Of a stretch of DNA of 64,000 bases, positions 50,714 through 57,739 are shown one piece after another. Source of the stretch: Bordetella parapertussis (GTDB taxonomy: Bacteria > Pseudomonadota > Gammaproteobacteria > Burkholderiales > Burkholderiaceae_A); the NCBI GenBank assembly GCA_945862985.1, contig CAMAZF010000002.1, forward strand, positions 111,285 through 175,284. The letters run 5' to 3'. Position 1 is the stretch's first letter; each line of letters begins with the position of its first letter. A program made the position numbers and the translations under genes. The notes under the pieces are model-generated. The model searched no databases. It was not told where the DNA came from and saw nothing but the letters and a program-made list of their open reading frames with translations.

Positions 50714-52522
50714 TCAAGACCGTTTGGCGCGACGGGCCAGTGGAGGATTGTTCTCCAGGTAAGCCATTAGGCCGTCCACAATGGCCTGTGCAATCTGGTT
50801 TTGGTATCCATCGTCTTTGAGTCGGCGCTCTTCATCTGGGTTACTGATGAAGGCGGTCTCAATCAGGATGGAGGGAATGTCGGGTGCCTTGAGCACCGCA
50901 AAGCCAGCCTGCTCCACCTGGCGCTTGTGCAGGGTGTTGATCTCACCAATCTCTGAGAGGACTGACTTGGCCAGTTTGAGCGAGTCTTTGATCTGCGCGG
51001 TTGTCGACATGTCCAGAAGGGTCTGGGTCAGCAGTCGGTCTTTGCTCTCTATGGAGAGGCCACCAATCTCGTCAGAGCGGTTCTCTTGTTTGGCCATCCA
51101 GCGGGCAGCCGCGCTGCTTGCGCCCCGCTCAGAGAGCACATACACCGAAGATCCCTTTGCGTGCGGCGAGATCCAGGCATCTGCATGGATGCTCACGAAC
51201 AAGTCGGCCCTGACCGCCCGTGCCTTTTGCACTCGCCGTCCCAGCGGAACAAAGTAGTCGCCGTCTCGGGTGAGAAAGGCCTTCACGCCCGATTGCCGGT
51301 CAATCAAACGTTTCACCCGACGGGCAATCGCCAGCACGATGTCCTTCTCTCTTGCCCCACTCTTGCCCACCGCACCGGGGTCTTCGCCTCCGTGGCCGGG
51401 GTCAAGGGCAATGGTGACCAGGCGCTGGGTAGACACCTGTCCTGGTGGATCCGCAAACGCAGCAATCGGATCTCGCTCCGCTGGCTTTGGAGGGGGTGGG
51501 CTGGGCGCAGACGCCTGGGGAGTCACGCCTTCAGGCTGGGCGGGTCCCTGGTCCACGGACGCCAAGAAGCTGAGGAGCGGGTCGATCTCTTGCTGCGGGT
51601 AGAAGTCGAGCACCAACCGATGGGCGTACTGCGCTACGGGCGAGAGCATGAAGACCTGGGGCTTGACGGGCTGTTTGAGGTCAAAGACGAGGCGCACGAC
51701 GGTGGGCTGGAACTGCCCCACCCTTACGCCTGCAATATAGGGATCGTTGGGTGCAATGCGCGCGACCAGCTCCTTGAGTGCGGGGCTCAACTGCATGCCC
51801 TCAATGTCGACGAGGAGTCGGTCTGGCTGGGTCAGCAGGTTGGTGCGAAATGCAAGCCCGGGGGAGTCGTGTTCGATCGCGACGCGGGTGTAGTCACGCG
51901 CGGGCCAGAGCCTGACGGCCAGGACCTCGAGGGCCATCGCATCTTGTGTTTGAAATCCCAGCAGTAGCGCGGCGCCTGCGCCCAAGACAAGGTCGCGACG
52001 CTGTGCATTCATCGGTGTCTGAACCGATGCCTCGAGCAGCGGGAGCAGTGCTCGAGTGTGTGGCAACGGTTTTTGCGCGGTCAGGGTCAGGCTGCGTGGC
52101 CCGGTGGCGTCTTCTGCACGCGTGAAATCAAGCGCAAGGCTTATGTCCGCCTGCGGCAGCCCTTCAGCCATCTCGGGCCACTCCACGATCAAGAGCTGCT
52201 CGCCATCGAGCAGGTCTCGAAGCCCCAGATCCCGCCAATCCGAGGGCGACTTCAGCCGGTAGAAGTCGCAGTGATGGACAGGGCCGATCGAGGTGTCATA
52301 GACCTCCATCACTGAAAAGCTGGGACTCTTGATGCGGCCCTCTACCCCGAGCGCTCGGAGCAGGCTTCTCACCAGGGTGGTCTTGCCGGTCCCCAGGCTC
52401 CCACTCAGGGTCATGAGCCTCGGTCGCGACTCTGCACAGTCGCGCGCCAAGGCCGCGCCTACCTGGGCGAGGTCCGGCTCGTGGAGTGCATTGATGTGGA
52501 GGCGGGTCTGGTCAACAATCAT
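50714..52522 (-). CDS. TsaE fused to Tat-exported N-acetylmuramoyl-L-alanine amidase (AmiC type)
   Basis: A single frame of 602 codons joins two neighbours. Residues 1-170 are TsaE, the cytoplasmic ATPase of tRNA t6A synthesis (Walker A GSLGTGKTTLV at 41-51; LIVEWPEMAEG). Residue 171 (base 52012) is a Met opening what would be a normal amidase precursor: NAQRRDLVLGAGAALLLGF, a twin-arginine signal, then an AMIN domain (about 196-310) and a zinc amidase domain with TIALDPGHGGEDPGAVG and SIHADAW, ending ILIETAFISNPDEERRL. A cytoplasmic enzyme ahead of an export signal makes an internal start at 52012 likely, though its ribosome site is poor. The frame could be extended upstream to 52624, inside xerD; MIVDQTRLHI is the TsaE-like start. 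mutL follows by 23 bp. Confidence 0.88.
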   Translation of the reverse strand: MIVDQTRLHINALHEPDLAQVGAALARDCAESRPRLMTLSGSLGTGKTTLVRSLLRALGVEGRIKSPSFSVMEVYDTSIGPVHHCDFYRLKSPSDWRDLGLRDLLDGEQLLIVEWPEMAEGLPQADISLALDFTRAEDATGPRSLTLTAQKPLPHTRALLPLLEASVQTPMNAQRRDLVLGAGAALLLGFQTQDAMALEVLAVRLWPARDYTRVAIEHDSPGLAFRTNLLTQPDRLLVDIEGMQLSPALKELVARIAPNDPYIAGVRVGQFQPTVVRLVFDLKQPVKPQVFMLSPVAQYAHRLVLDFYPQQEIDPLLSFLASVDQGPAQPEGVTPQASAPSPPPPKPAERDPIAAFADPPGQVSTQRLVTIALDPGHGGEDPGAVGKSGAREKDIVLAIARRVKRLIDRQSGVKAFLTRDGDYFVPLGRRVQKARAVRADLFVSIHADAWISPHAKGSSVYVLSERGASSAAARWMAKQENRSDEIGGLSIESKDRLLTQTLLDMSTTAQIKDSLKLAKSVLSEIGEINTLHKRQVEQAGFAVLKAPDIPSILIETAFISNPDEERRLKDDGYQNQIAQAIVDGLMAYLENNPPLARRAKRS

Positions 52523-52525
52523 TGA

Positions 52526-53443
52526 ATGACGCATTCTTCTGAGCATCCTACCGCGCCCGGGCTTCCGCTCGAACCGGATGTTCGACGCATTGAGCAGTTT
52601 GTCGAGAGTCTCTGGCTCGAGCAAGGCCTTTCATCCAACACCCAGGCGGCCTATCGCAGAGACCTCATCAGCTTGGCTCGGACGCGCTCACTGCAGGATT
52701 TAGAGGAGGCTGGGATCCAGGCTTTTCTCTTGTCTCGACAGACCCAGTTGCGCCCCGCCAGCTTCAATCGGCTGGTCTCCGTGCTGAGACGTTTTTTTCG
52801 CTGGCAGCTGCAGATGGGTCAGAGGGCGGATGACCCTCTGCGTCGGGTGCGCGCGGCCAAGCAGCCCAGCCGATTTCCCAAGGCGCCGACCGAGGCGCAG
52901 GTCGAGGCACTGCTCGCCGCGCCTGATGTTGAGCAGCCACGTGGCCTTCGCGACCGCGCCATGCTTGAGCTCATGTATGGAACCGGCCTGCGCGTGAGCG
53001 AGCTGACCGAGCTGAGCATGACCTCTGTCAGCCAGATCGAGGGCCTGTTGCGGCTCACCGGCAAAGGCGGGAAGGAGCGGCTGGTGCCCTTCGGGGCAGA
53101 AGCGGGGCAGTGGCTGGCACGCTATTTTCAGGAGGCTCGGCCCCACATCTTGGGGCCTCGACTCTCCACGGCGGTCTTCGTGACCGAGCGAGGTCGGGAG
53201 ATGACGCGACAGTATTTTTGGCAGCTCATTCAAAGGTATGCACAGCAGGCGGGCATTGCACTGAGGCTCTCGCCTCACAGCCTGCGGCATGCCTTTGCCA
53301 CGCACCTGCTCAACCATGGGGCAGACCTGAGGGCGGTCCAACTCCTGTTGGGTCACACAGACATCTCGACCACTCAGGTCTACACCCATGTGGCCCGAGA
53401 GCGCCTTGCCGTGCTCTACGCCCAGCACCATCCCAGGGCCTAG
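52526..53443 (+). CDS. xerD: XerD-type tyrosine recombinase
   Basis: Chromosome dimer resolution recombinase acting with XerC at dif. All catalytic residues are present in the 305-residue protein: Arg156 (GTGLRVSELTEL), Lys180, His251 and Arg254 (SPHSLRHAFATHLL), His277 (LLGHTDISTTQ) and Tyr286. The N-terminal core-binding domain has LWLEQGLSSNTQAAYRRDL, closer to XerD than XerC; XerC remains a small possibility. Its ATG is only 3 bp from the divergent tsaE start. plsY follows after 17 bp. Confidence 0.9.
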   Translation: MTHSSEHPTAPGLPLEPDVRRIEQFVESLWLEQGLSSNTQAAYRRDLISLARTRSLQDLEEAGIQAFLLSRQTQLRPASFNRLVSVLRRFFRWQLQMGQRADDPLRRVRAAKQPSRFPKAPTEAQVEALLAAPDVEQPRGLRDRAMLELMYGTGLRVSELTELSMTSVSQIEGLLRLTGKGGKERLVPFGAEAGQWLARYFQEARPHILGPRLSTAVFVTERGREMTRQYFWQLIQRYAQQAGIALRLSPHSLRHAFATHLLNHGADLRAVQLLLGHTDISTTQVYTHVARERLAVLYAQHHPRA

Positions 53444-53460
53444 TTGGGCATAATCGCCGC

Positions 53461-54180
53461 ATGTTGACGGCTTTCTCCTCCGACGACGCCTGGCTCGTCG
53501 CACTCTGGCTCATGGTGGCGGCCTACGCCATTGGCTCGGTCTCGTTTGCCATTGTGGTGAGTCGACTGAGAGGGCTTGCTGATCCTCGCAGCTATGGCTC
53601 CAAGAACCCTGGCGCCACCAATATGCTGCGCACCGGCGATCGGCTTGCTGCAGCGCTGACCTTGCTGGGTGATGCGGCCAAAGGCGCGGCCGCGGTGGCC
53701 CTGGGCTGGGCCTTGGTGGGGGAGGACTGGGTTGCACTCTCGCTCACTGGGCTGTCCGCGTTCTTCGGCCATCTCTACCCGCTCTGGCATCGGTTCCAAG
53801 GTGGCAAGGGAGTGGCCACGGCTCTGGGCGTGCTCCTCTCCTTTTCTGCTCCGGTGGGACTGGCCTGCCTGATCACCTGGGTGGTCGTGTTCAAGCTCAG
53901 CAAGATCTCGTCTCTCTCTGCCCTATCCGCTGCGTTGCTGGCGCCGATCTGGTGGTGGCTGCTCGGCCCCGATGGCGGTCTGGTGGCCCAGCTCGTGGTG
54001 ATGGTGATGGCCGCCTTGTTGCTGTACCGTCACAAACAGAACATCAAGGACTTGCGGGCTGGGCGGGAGGAGCGCTCGTCTCTGAAAGCGGCCAACGCGG
54101 CCGAATCCCAAACGCCCCAGCCGGCTGTGGCGACTCCAAGCCACCCAGAATCCGAAGTCCAGCCGCCCAAGCAATCATGA
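53461..54180 (+). CDS. plsY: PlsY, acyl-phosphate glycerol-3-phosphate acyltransferase, with C-terminal extension
   Basis: First acylation in phospholipid synthesis, using acyl-phosphate from PlsX. The 239 residues hold five or so membrane helices and the three PlsY motifs: GSVSFAIVVSRL, GSKNPGATNMLRTGDR and GHLYPLWHRFQGGKGVAT. The fold ends near residue 202 (RHKQNIKDLRAGRE); the remaining 37 or so residues are hydrophilic, Pro/Ser/Glu-rich and encoded antisense to the 3' end of tsaD. The overlap with tsaD is 137 bp. This tail probably arose by stop loss and may be functionally neutral. Confidence 0.93.
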   Translation: MLTAFSSDDAWLVALWLMVAAYAIGSVSFAIVVSRLRGLADPRSYGSKNPGATNMLRTGDRLAAALTLLGDAAKGAAAVALGWALVGEDWVALSLTGLSAFFGHLYPLWHRFQGGKGVATALGVLLSFSAPVGLACLITWVVVFKLSKISSLSALSAALLAPIWWWLLGPDGGLVAQLVVMVMAALLLYRHKQNIKDLRAGREERSSLKAANAAESQTPQPAVATPSHPESEVQPPKQS

Positions 54181-55129
54181 CCCCGTTGTCGGTGCAGAGC
54201 GCGGGTGGCGGGAACACGACCTGACCTCCCCTGGCCTCTGCAGCCTCTTGTAGCTGCTGCCTGAGATGACGGTTTGCACTGACGCCTCCAGCCACCACGA
54301 GCCGAGAGATACCGGTCTGGTCCATGGCCGCGAGGCATTTGCTCACCAAGACCTCCACAATCGCCGCCTGCGTCTCGGCAGCGAGGTCGGCTCGATCTTG
54401 GTCGGACAGGGGCTGTGTGCATTTTTTGGCCTGCGTGAGGACGGCTGTCTTGAGGCCTGCAAAACTAAAATCGAGGGTGGATCGGTGCTTGAGCGGGCGC
54501 GGAAGCGAGAAACGCCCGGGCTGCCCACGCGCAGCCCATTGAGAAATCTGAGGCCCTCCTGGGTAGCCCAGGCCCAGAATCTGGGCAGACTTATCGAAGG
54601 CCTCGCCGGCGGCGTCGTCAATGGTCTCGCCCAGCAAGGCATAGTCTCCCAGCGCCCTCACGGCCATGATCTGGGTGTGACCGCCAGAGACCAGCAAGGC
54701 CAGAAATGGGAAGCTGGCCTCGCCCATGTCTGCCGAGAGCAGGGGAGAGACCAGGTGCCCCTCGAGGTGATGGACCCCCATGACCGGTCGGTTCAAACCC
54801 ACTCCCAGGCCGTGGGCAAGACTGGCCCCGACCAGAAGTGCGCCCGCGAGGCCAGGCCCTTCGGTATAAGCCACGACGTCAATGTCGGAGAGTGTGCGTC
54901 CACTCTCTTCGAGGATTCGATCCAGTAACGGGTTGATTCGCAGTAGATGATCTCGAGAGGCCAGTTCCGGAACGACCCCACCGTAAGCCGCATGCATCGC
55001 CACCTGGGTATGGAGGGCCTCTGAGAGAATCTCGACCGTGGGCAGCGCATGGGGCGTTCGAGCCGGCTCGACCTTGATCAGGGCCAGGCCAGTCTCATCA
55101 CAGGAGGTTTCAATGCCAAGAATGTGCAT
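54044..55129 (-). CDS. tsaD: TsaD, tRNA t6A37 threonylcarbamoyltransferase
   Basis: Catalytic subunit that transfers threonylcarbamoyl to A37 of ANN-decoding tRNAs, working with TsaB, TsaE (fused gene at 50714-52522) and TsaC. The 361 residues begin HILGIETSCDETG and contain the metal site GVHHLEGHL, VSGGHTQIM, DFSFAGLKTAV and LCTDNGVMIAWAAG. The C-terminus FGIRPRWPLSETS is the normal end plus a short Pro/Ala tail. It is divergent from rpsU (67 bp), as in the classical tsaD/rpsU arrangement of E. coli. Confidence 0.96.
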   Translation of the reverse strand: MHILGIETSCDETGLALIKVEPARTPHALPTVEILSEALHTQVAMHAAYGGVVPELASRDHLLRINPLLDRILEESGRTLSDIDVVAYTEGPGLAGALLVGASLAHGLGVGLNRPVMGVHHLEGHLVSPLLSADMGEASFPFLALLVSGGHTQIMAVRALGDYALLGETIDDAAGEAFDKSAQILGLGYPGGPQISQWAARGQPGRFSLPRPLKHRSTLDFSFAGLKTAVLTQAKKCTQPLSDQDRADLAAETQAAIVEVLVSKCLAAMDQTGISRLVVAGGVSANRHLRQQLQEAAEARGGQVVFPPPALCTDNGVMIAWAAGLRILGGLESPQPAGAFGIRPRWPLSETSAPPAQPASP

Positions 55130-55136
55130 GGGGGAC

Positions 55137-55165
55137 TTGCGAAAAAAACAATCGTCCGGAATACT
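55137..55165 (+). promoter_or_regulatory. Putative rpsU-operon promoter
   Basis: In the 67 bp between tsaD and rpsU there is TTGCGA (55137-55142), a 17 bp spacer and AATACT (55160-55165), a plausible sigma70 promoter for rpsU-yqeY-dnaG-rpoD. Start of rpsU is 31 bp downstream. An A-run lies in the spacer. Confidence 0.5.
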
Positions 55166-55196
55166 TACGGATTAACCGAAATCCTGCAAGGTTGTT

Positions 55197-55409
55197 ATGC
55201 CCGTCGTCCGAGTCAAAGAAAACGAGCCGTTCGAAGCCGCCATGCGGCGCTTTAAGCGCAACATTGAAAAGATTGGTCTTCTCAATGACCTGCGCGCCCG
55301 TGAGTTTTACGAAAAGCCCACGGCTGAGCGCAAGCGCAAAAAGGCAGCTGCTGTGAAGCGCCATTACAAGCGCGTTCGCAGCCAAATGCTTCCCGCTCGC
55401 AAATACTAA
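55197..55409 (+). CDS. rpsU: Ribosomal protein bS21
   Basis: Small-subunit protein of 70 residues, strongly basic ([16 protein letters not shown]), helping early initiation by base-pairing of mRNA near the anti-Shine-Dalgarno. Its N-terminus [20 protein letters not shown] is diagnostic. AAGG lies 6 to 7 bp before the ATG. It leads the macromolecular-synthesis operon rpsU-yqeY-dnaG-rpoD. Confidence 0.98.
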   Translation: MPVVRVKENEPFEAAMRRFKRNIEKIGLLNDLRAREFYEKPTAERKRKKAAAVKRHYKRVRSQMLPARKY

Positions 55410-55441
55410 TTTCAATCCCCGCGTCCGCGGGTCCTGCCGTC

Positions 55442-55900
55442 ATGCCCCTCAAAGACCGCCTGCTTGAAGACATCAAGCAGGCCATGAAGGCCAAAGACAG
55501 TCAGCGCCTCACCACGCTCCGTCTCGTCACGGCTGCCATCAAGCAAAAAGAAGTCGATGAGCGCGTGGTGCTGGATGACGCTCAGGTCTTGGCCATCCTC
55601 GACAAAATGGTCAAGCAGCGACGAGACTCCGTCACCCAGTTCCAAGCGGGCGGCCGCCAAGATCTTGTAGACCAAGAGCAGTCGGAAATCGATCTGCTTC
55701 TGCAGTACCTCCCACAACCGCTCTTAGAGGCGGAGCTCATCGCTCTCATCGACACCACAGTCGCCGCGCTCCTCGCGGAAGGGCAGGCTCTCGGTCCCGG
55801 CCTCATGGGCAAGGCCATGGCGGCACTCAAGCCTCAGACCGCTGGCCGGGCTGACGGGGCTGTGGTCTCTCGCCTCTTAAAGCAAAAGCTCTCACAATAA
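55442..55900 (+). CDS. YqeY/GatB-tail family protein
   Basis: A 152-residue helical protein starting LKDRLLEDIKQAMKAKDSQRLTTLRLVTAAIKQ, with ERRVLDDAQVLAIL-like and QEQSEIDLLLQYLPQPL segments, typical of the YqeY family, which resembles the C-terminal tRNA-binding domain of GatB. The function of free-standing YqeY is unproven. Insertion between rpsU and dnaG is common outside the enterics. A 5 bp GC hairpin (CCCGC/GCGGG, 55418-55431) precedes it and might tune read-through from rpsU. Confidence 0.9.
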   Translation: MPLKDRLLEDIKQAMKAKDSQRLTTLRLVTAAIKQKEVDERVVLDDAQVLAILDKMVKQRRDSVTQFQAGGRQDLVDQEQSEIDLLLQYLPQPLLEAELIALIDTTVAALLAEGQALGPGLMGKAMAALKPQTAGRADGAVVSRLLKQKLSQ

Positions 55901-55904
55901 GCGC

Positions 55905-57695
55905 ATGATCCCCCAGGCCTTCATCGACTCGCTGCTTCAGCGCGTCGACGTGGTCGAGGTGGTGGGCGCCTACGTTCAACTCAAGAAGGCCGGCGCCAAC
56001 TACAGCGGCCTCTGTCCCTTCCACACGGAAAAGTCACCCTCGTTCTCGGTGAGCCCAGCCAAACAGTTCTATCACTGCTTCGGATGCGGGGCCCACGGCA
56101 CGGCCATCGGCTTTCTCATGGAGCACCTCGGGCTCTCTTTTCCCCAGGCGGTAGAGGATCTGGCCGGCCGGGTGGGTCTGGAGGTTCCACAAGAACGTGA
56201 GGATGGACGCTCAGAACAAGACCGGGCGGAGTCTCGTGATCAGCGGTCACGTCTGGTGGCCAAGCTGGGCGAGGCCGCGCAGTTCTACAAGCGTCGGCTT
56301 AAGGAGTCGCCCGAGGCCATCGAATACCTCAAGAGACGCGGCCTCACGGGAGAGGTGGCGGCTCAGTTCCATCTGGGCTATGCCCCAGCGGGCTGGCAGC
56401 CCCTTCAGGGGGTGTTTGCCGACTATGCCCAGCAAGACCTGGTCGATGCTGGGCTGATCATTCAGGGCGAAGACGATGGCCGAGCCAAGCGATATGACCG
56501 CTTTCGAGATCGACTCATGTTTCCGATTCGAGATGAGCGTGGGGAGGTCATTGGATTTGGCGCGCGCACGCTGGGGTCTGACGAACCAAAATATCTCAAC
56601 TCTCCCGAGACGCCCGTGTTCTCCAAGGGACATCAACTCTATGGCCTGTTTGAAGCCAAACAGGCCATACGCGCAGCTCAAACCTGCTGGGTGGTCGAGG
56701 GATACATGGATGTCGTGGCTTTGCATCAACATGGCATTGGCCATGTGGTCGCCACCCTTGGGACAGCCACCACACCAGACCATTTACGGCTGCTCATGCG
56801 CAGAAGCACGCGGCTGGTCTTCATGTTTGATGGTGATGCAGCCGGGAGACGAGCCGCAGCGAAGGCGCTAGAGGTGAGCCTTCCGGTTCTTCAGGAGCGC
56901 GTGTCACTGCAGTTCGCTTTTCTGCCCCCGGAACACGACCCCGACAGCTATGTGCGTGCCTTCGGTGCCGATGCCCTGAGGGATTTTGTGCGCTCGTCCA
57001 CCACCCTCTCAGGTTTTCTTCTTGAGCGCGCGGCGACGGGCCAGAATCTTCAAACCCCGGAAGGGCGGGCCTTAGCCACCACGGAAGCCAAGCGCCTGTT
57101 GGCACTGATGCCAGAGGGTGAGCTGCGCCGGCAGATTGCACAAGAGGCGGTGGTTCGTTTTCAGACCAGCCCTGATGGACTGGGCGTGCGGCTGAGCCGT
57201 TCGTCTGCATCAAGACCTGCCTCACAGGCACCCATGGCCAAGGGGATTCGAAGCCTCCCAAGCCTTGCGGATCGGCTCTGTCGTCTGGTGGTGCGCCGTC
57301 CCTCGTGGGCCCAAGAGCTCAACGGGGATCTCCTCGAACAGCTTCCGGAGGGACATCGCAGGCTCGTTCGCTGGGCCGCTGGGCTCTCACGGCAGGGCGT
57401 TCAGCCGGTGGGCCTCTACGAGCGAGTCCAGGCCATGGGCGATGCTGCACCCGATGACGCCGCACTGTTCCTGAAATGTTGGGCGCCCGACTTGGCGGCC
57501 GATGCACTGATGGAATCCGACGCAGGCGCACAGCAAGAGGAGTGGCATCGCGTTCTGAGCAGCCTGAGGCTTCGGAGCCTGGAGGCTCAGGCCGCTGTCT
57601 TGGCCACTCGAAGCGCAGAGCAGGACCGGGCTCAGTTGAGATCCGTGCGTCTGGAGATTGCACAGATCAAAGAAATGCTTTCTACCAGGCCGTAA
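55905..57695 (+). CDS. dnaG: DnaG primase
   Basis: Makes RNA primers for replication. The 596 residues have the CHC2 zinc finger (Cys37, His40, Cys58, Cys61), the RNA-polymerase core with FPIRDERGEVIGFGARTL, the TOPRIM acidic motifs VVEGYMDVVAL and FMFDGDAAGRRAA, and a C-terminal DnaB-binding helical region. It starts 4 bp after yqeY, consistent with co-transcription. Length is close to E. coli DnaG (581). Confidence 0.97.
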   Translation: MIPQAFIDSLLQRVDVVEVVGAYVQLKKAGANYSGLCPFHTEKSPSFSVSPAKQFYHCFGCGAHGTAIGFLMEHLGLSFPQAVEDLAGRVGLEVPQEREDGRSEQDRAESRDQRSRLVAKLGEAAQFYKRRLKESPEAIEYLKRRGLTGEVAAQFHLGYAPAGWQPLQGVFADYAQQDLVDAGLIIQGEDDGRAKRYDRFRDRLMFPIRDERGEVIGFGARTLGSDEPKYLNSPETPVFSKGHQLYGLFEAKQAIRAAQTCWVVEGYMDVVALHQHGIGHVVATLGTATTPDHLRLLMRRSTRLVFMFDGDAAGRRAAAKALEVSLPVLQERVSLQFAFLPPEHDPDSYVRAFGADALRDFVRSSTTLSGFLLERAATGQNLQTPEGRALATTEAKRLLALMPEGELRRQIAQEAVVRFQTSPDGLGVRLSRSSASRPASQAPMAKGIRSLPSLADRLCRLVVRRPSWAQELNGDLLEQLPEGHRRLVRWAAGLSRQGVQPVGLYERVQAMGDAAPDDAALFLKCWAPDLAADALMESDAGAQQEEWHRVLSSLRLRSLEAQAAVLATRSAEQDRAQLRSVRLEIAQIKEMLSTRP

Positions 57696-57706
57696 TGCGT
57701 TAAAAT
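57679..57706 (+). promoter_or_regulatory. Possible internal promoter for rpoD
   Basis: The 44 bp between dnaG and rpoD contains TAAAAT (57701-57706), a 5/6 match to the -10 consensus, with a weak TTTCTA (57679-57684) 16 bp upstream. E. coli rpoD also has internal promoters at the end of dnaG, so separate expression is plausible. The -35 match is poor. Confidence 0.35.
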
Positions 57707-57739
57707 TGAAGGTTCGTCGCAACGATCGAAGAAAACCTC

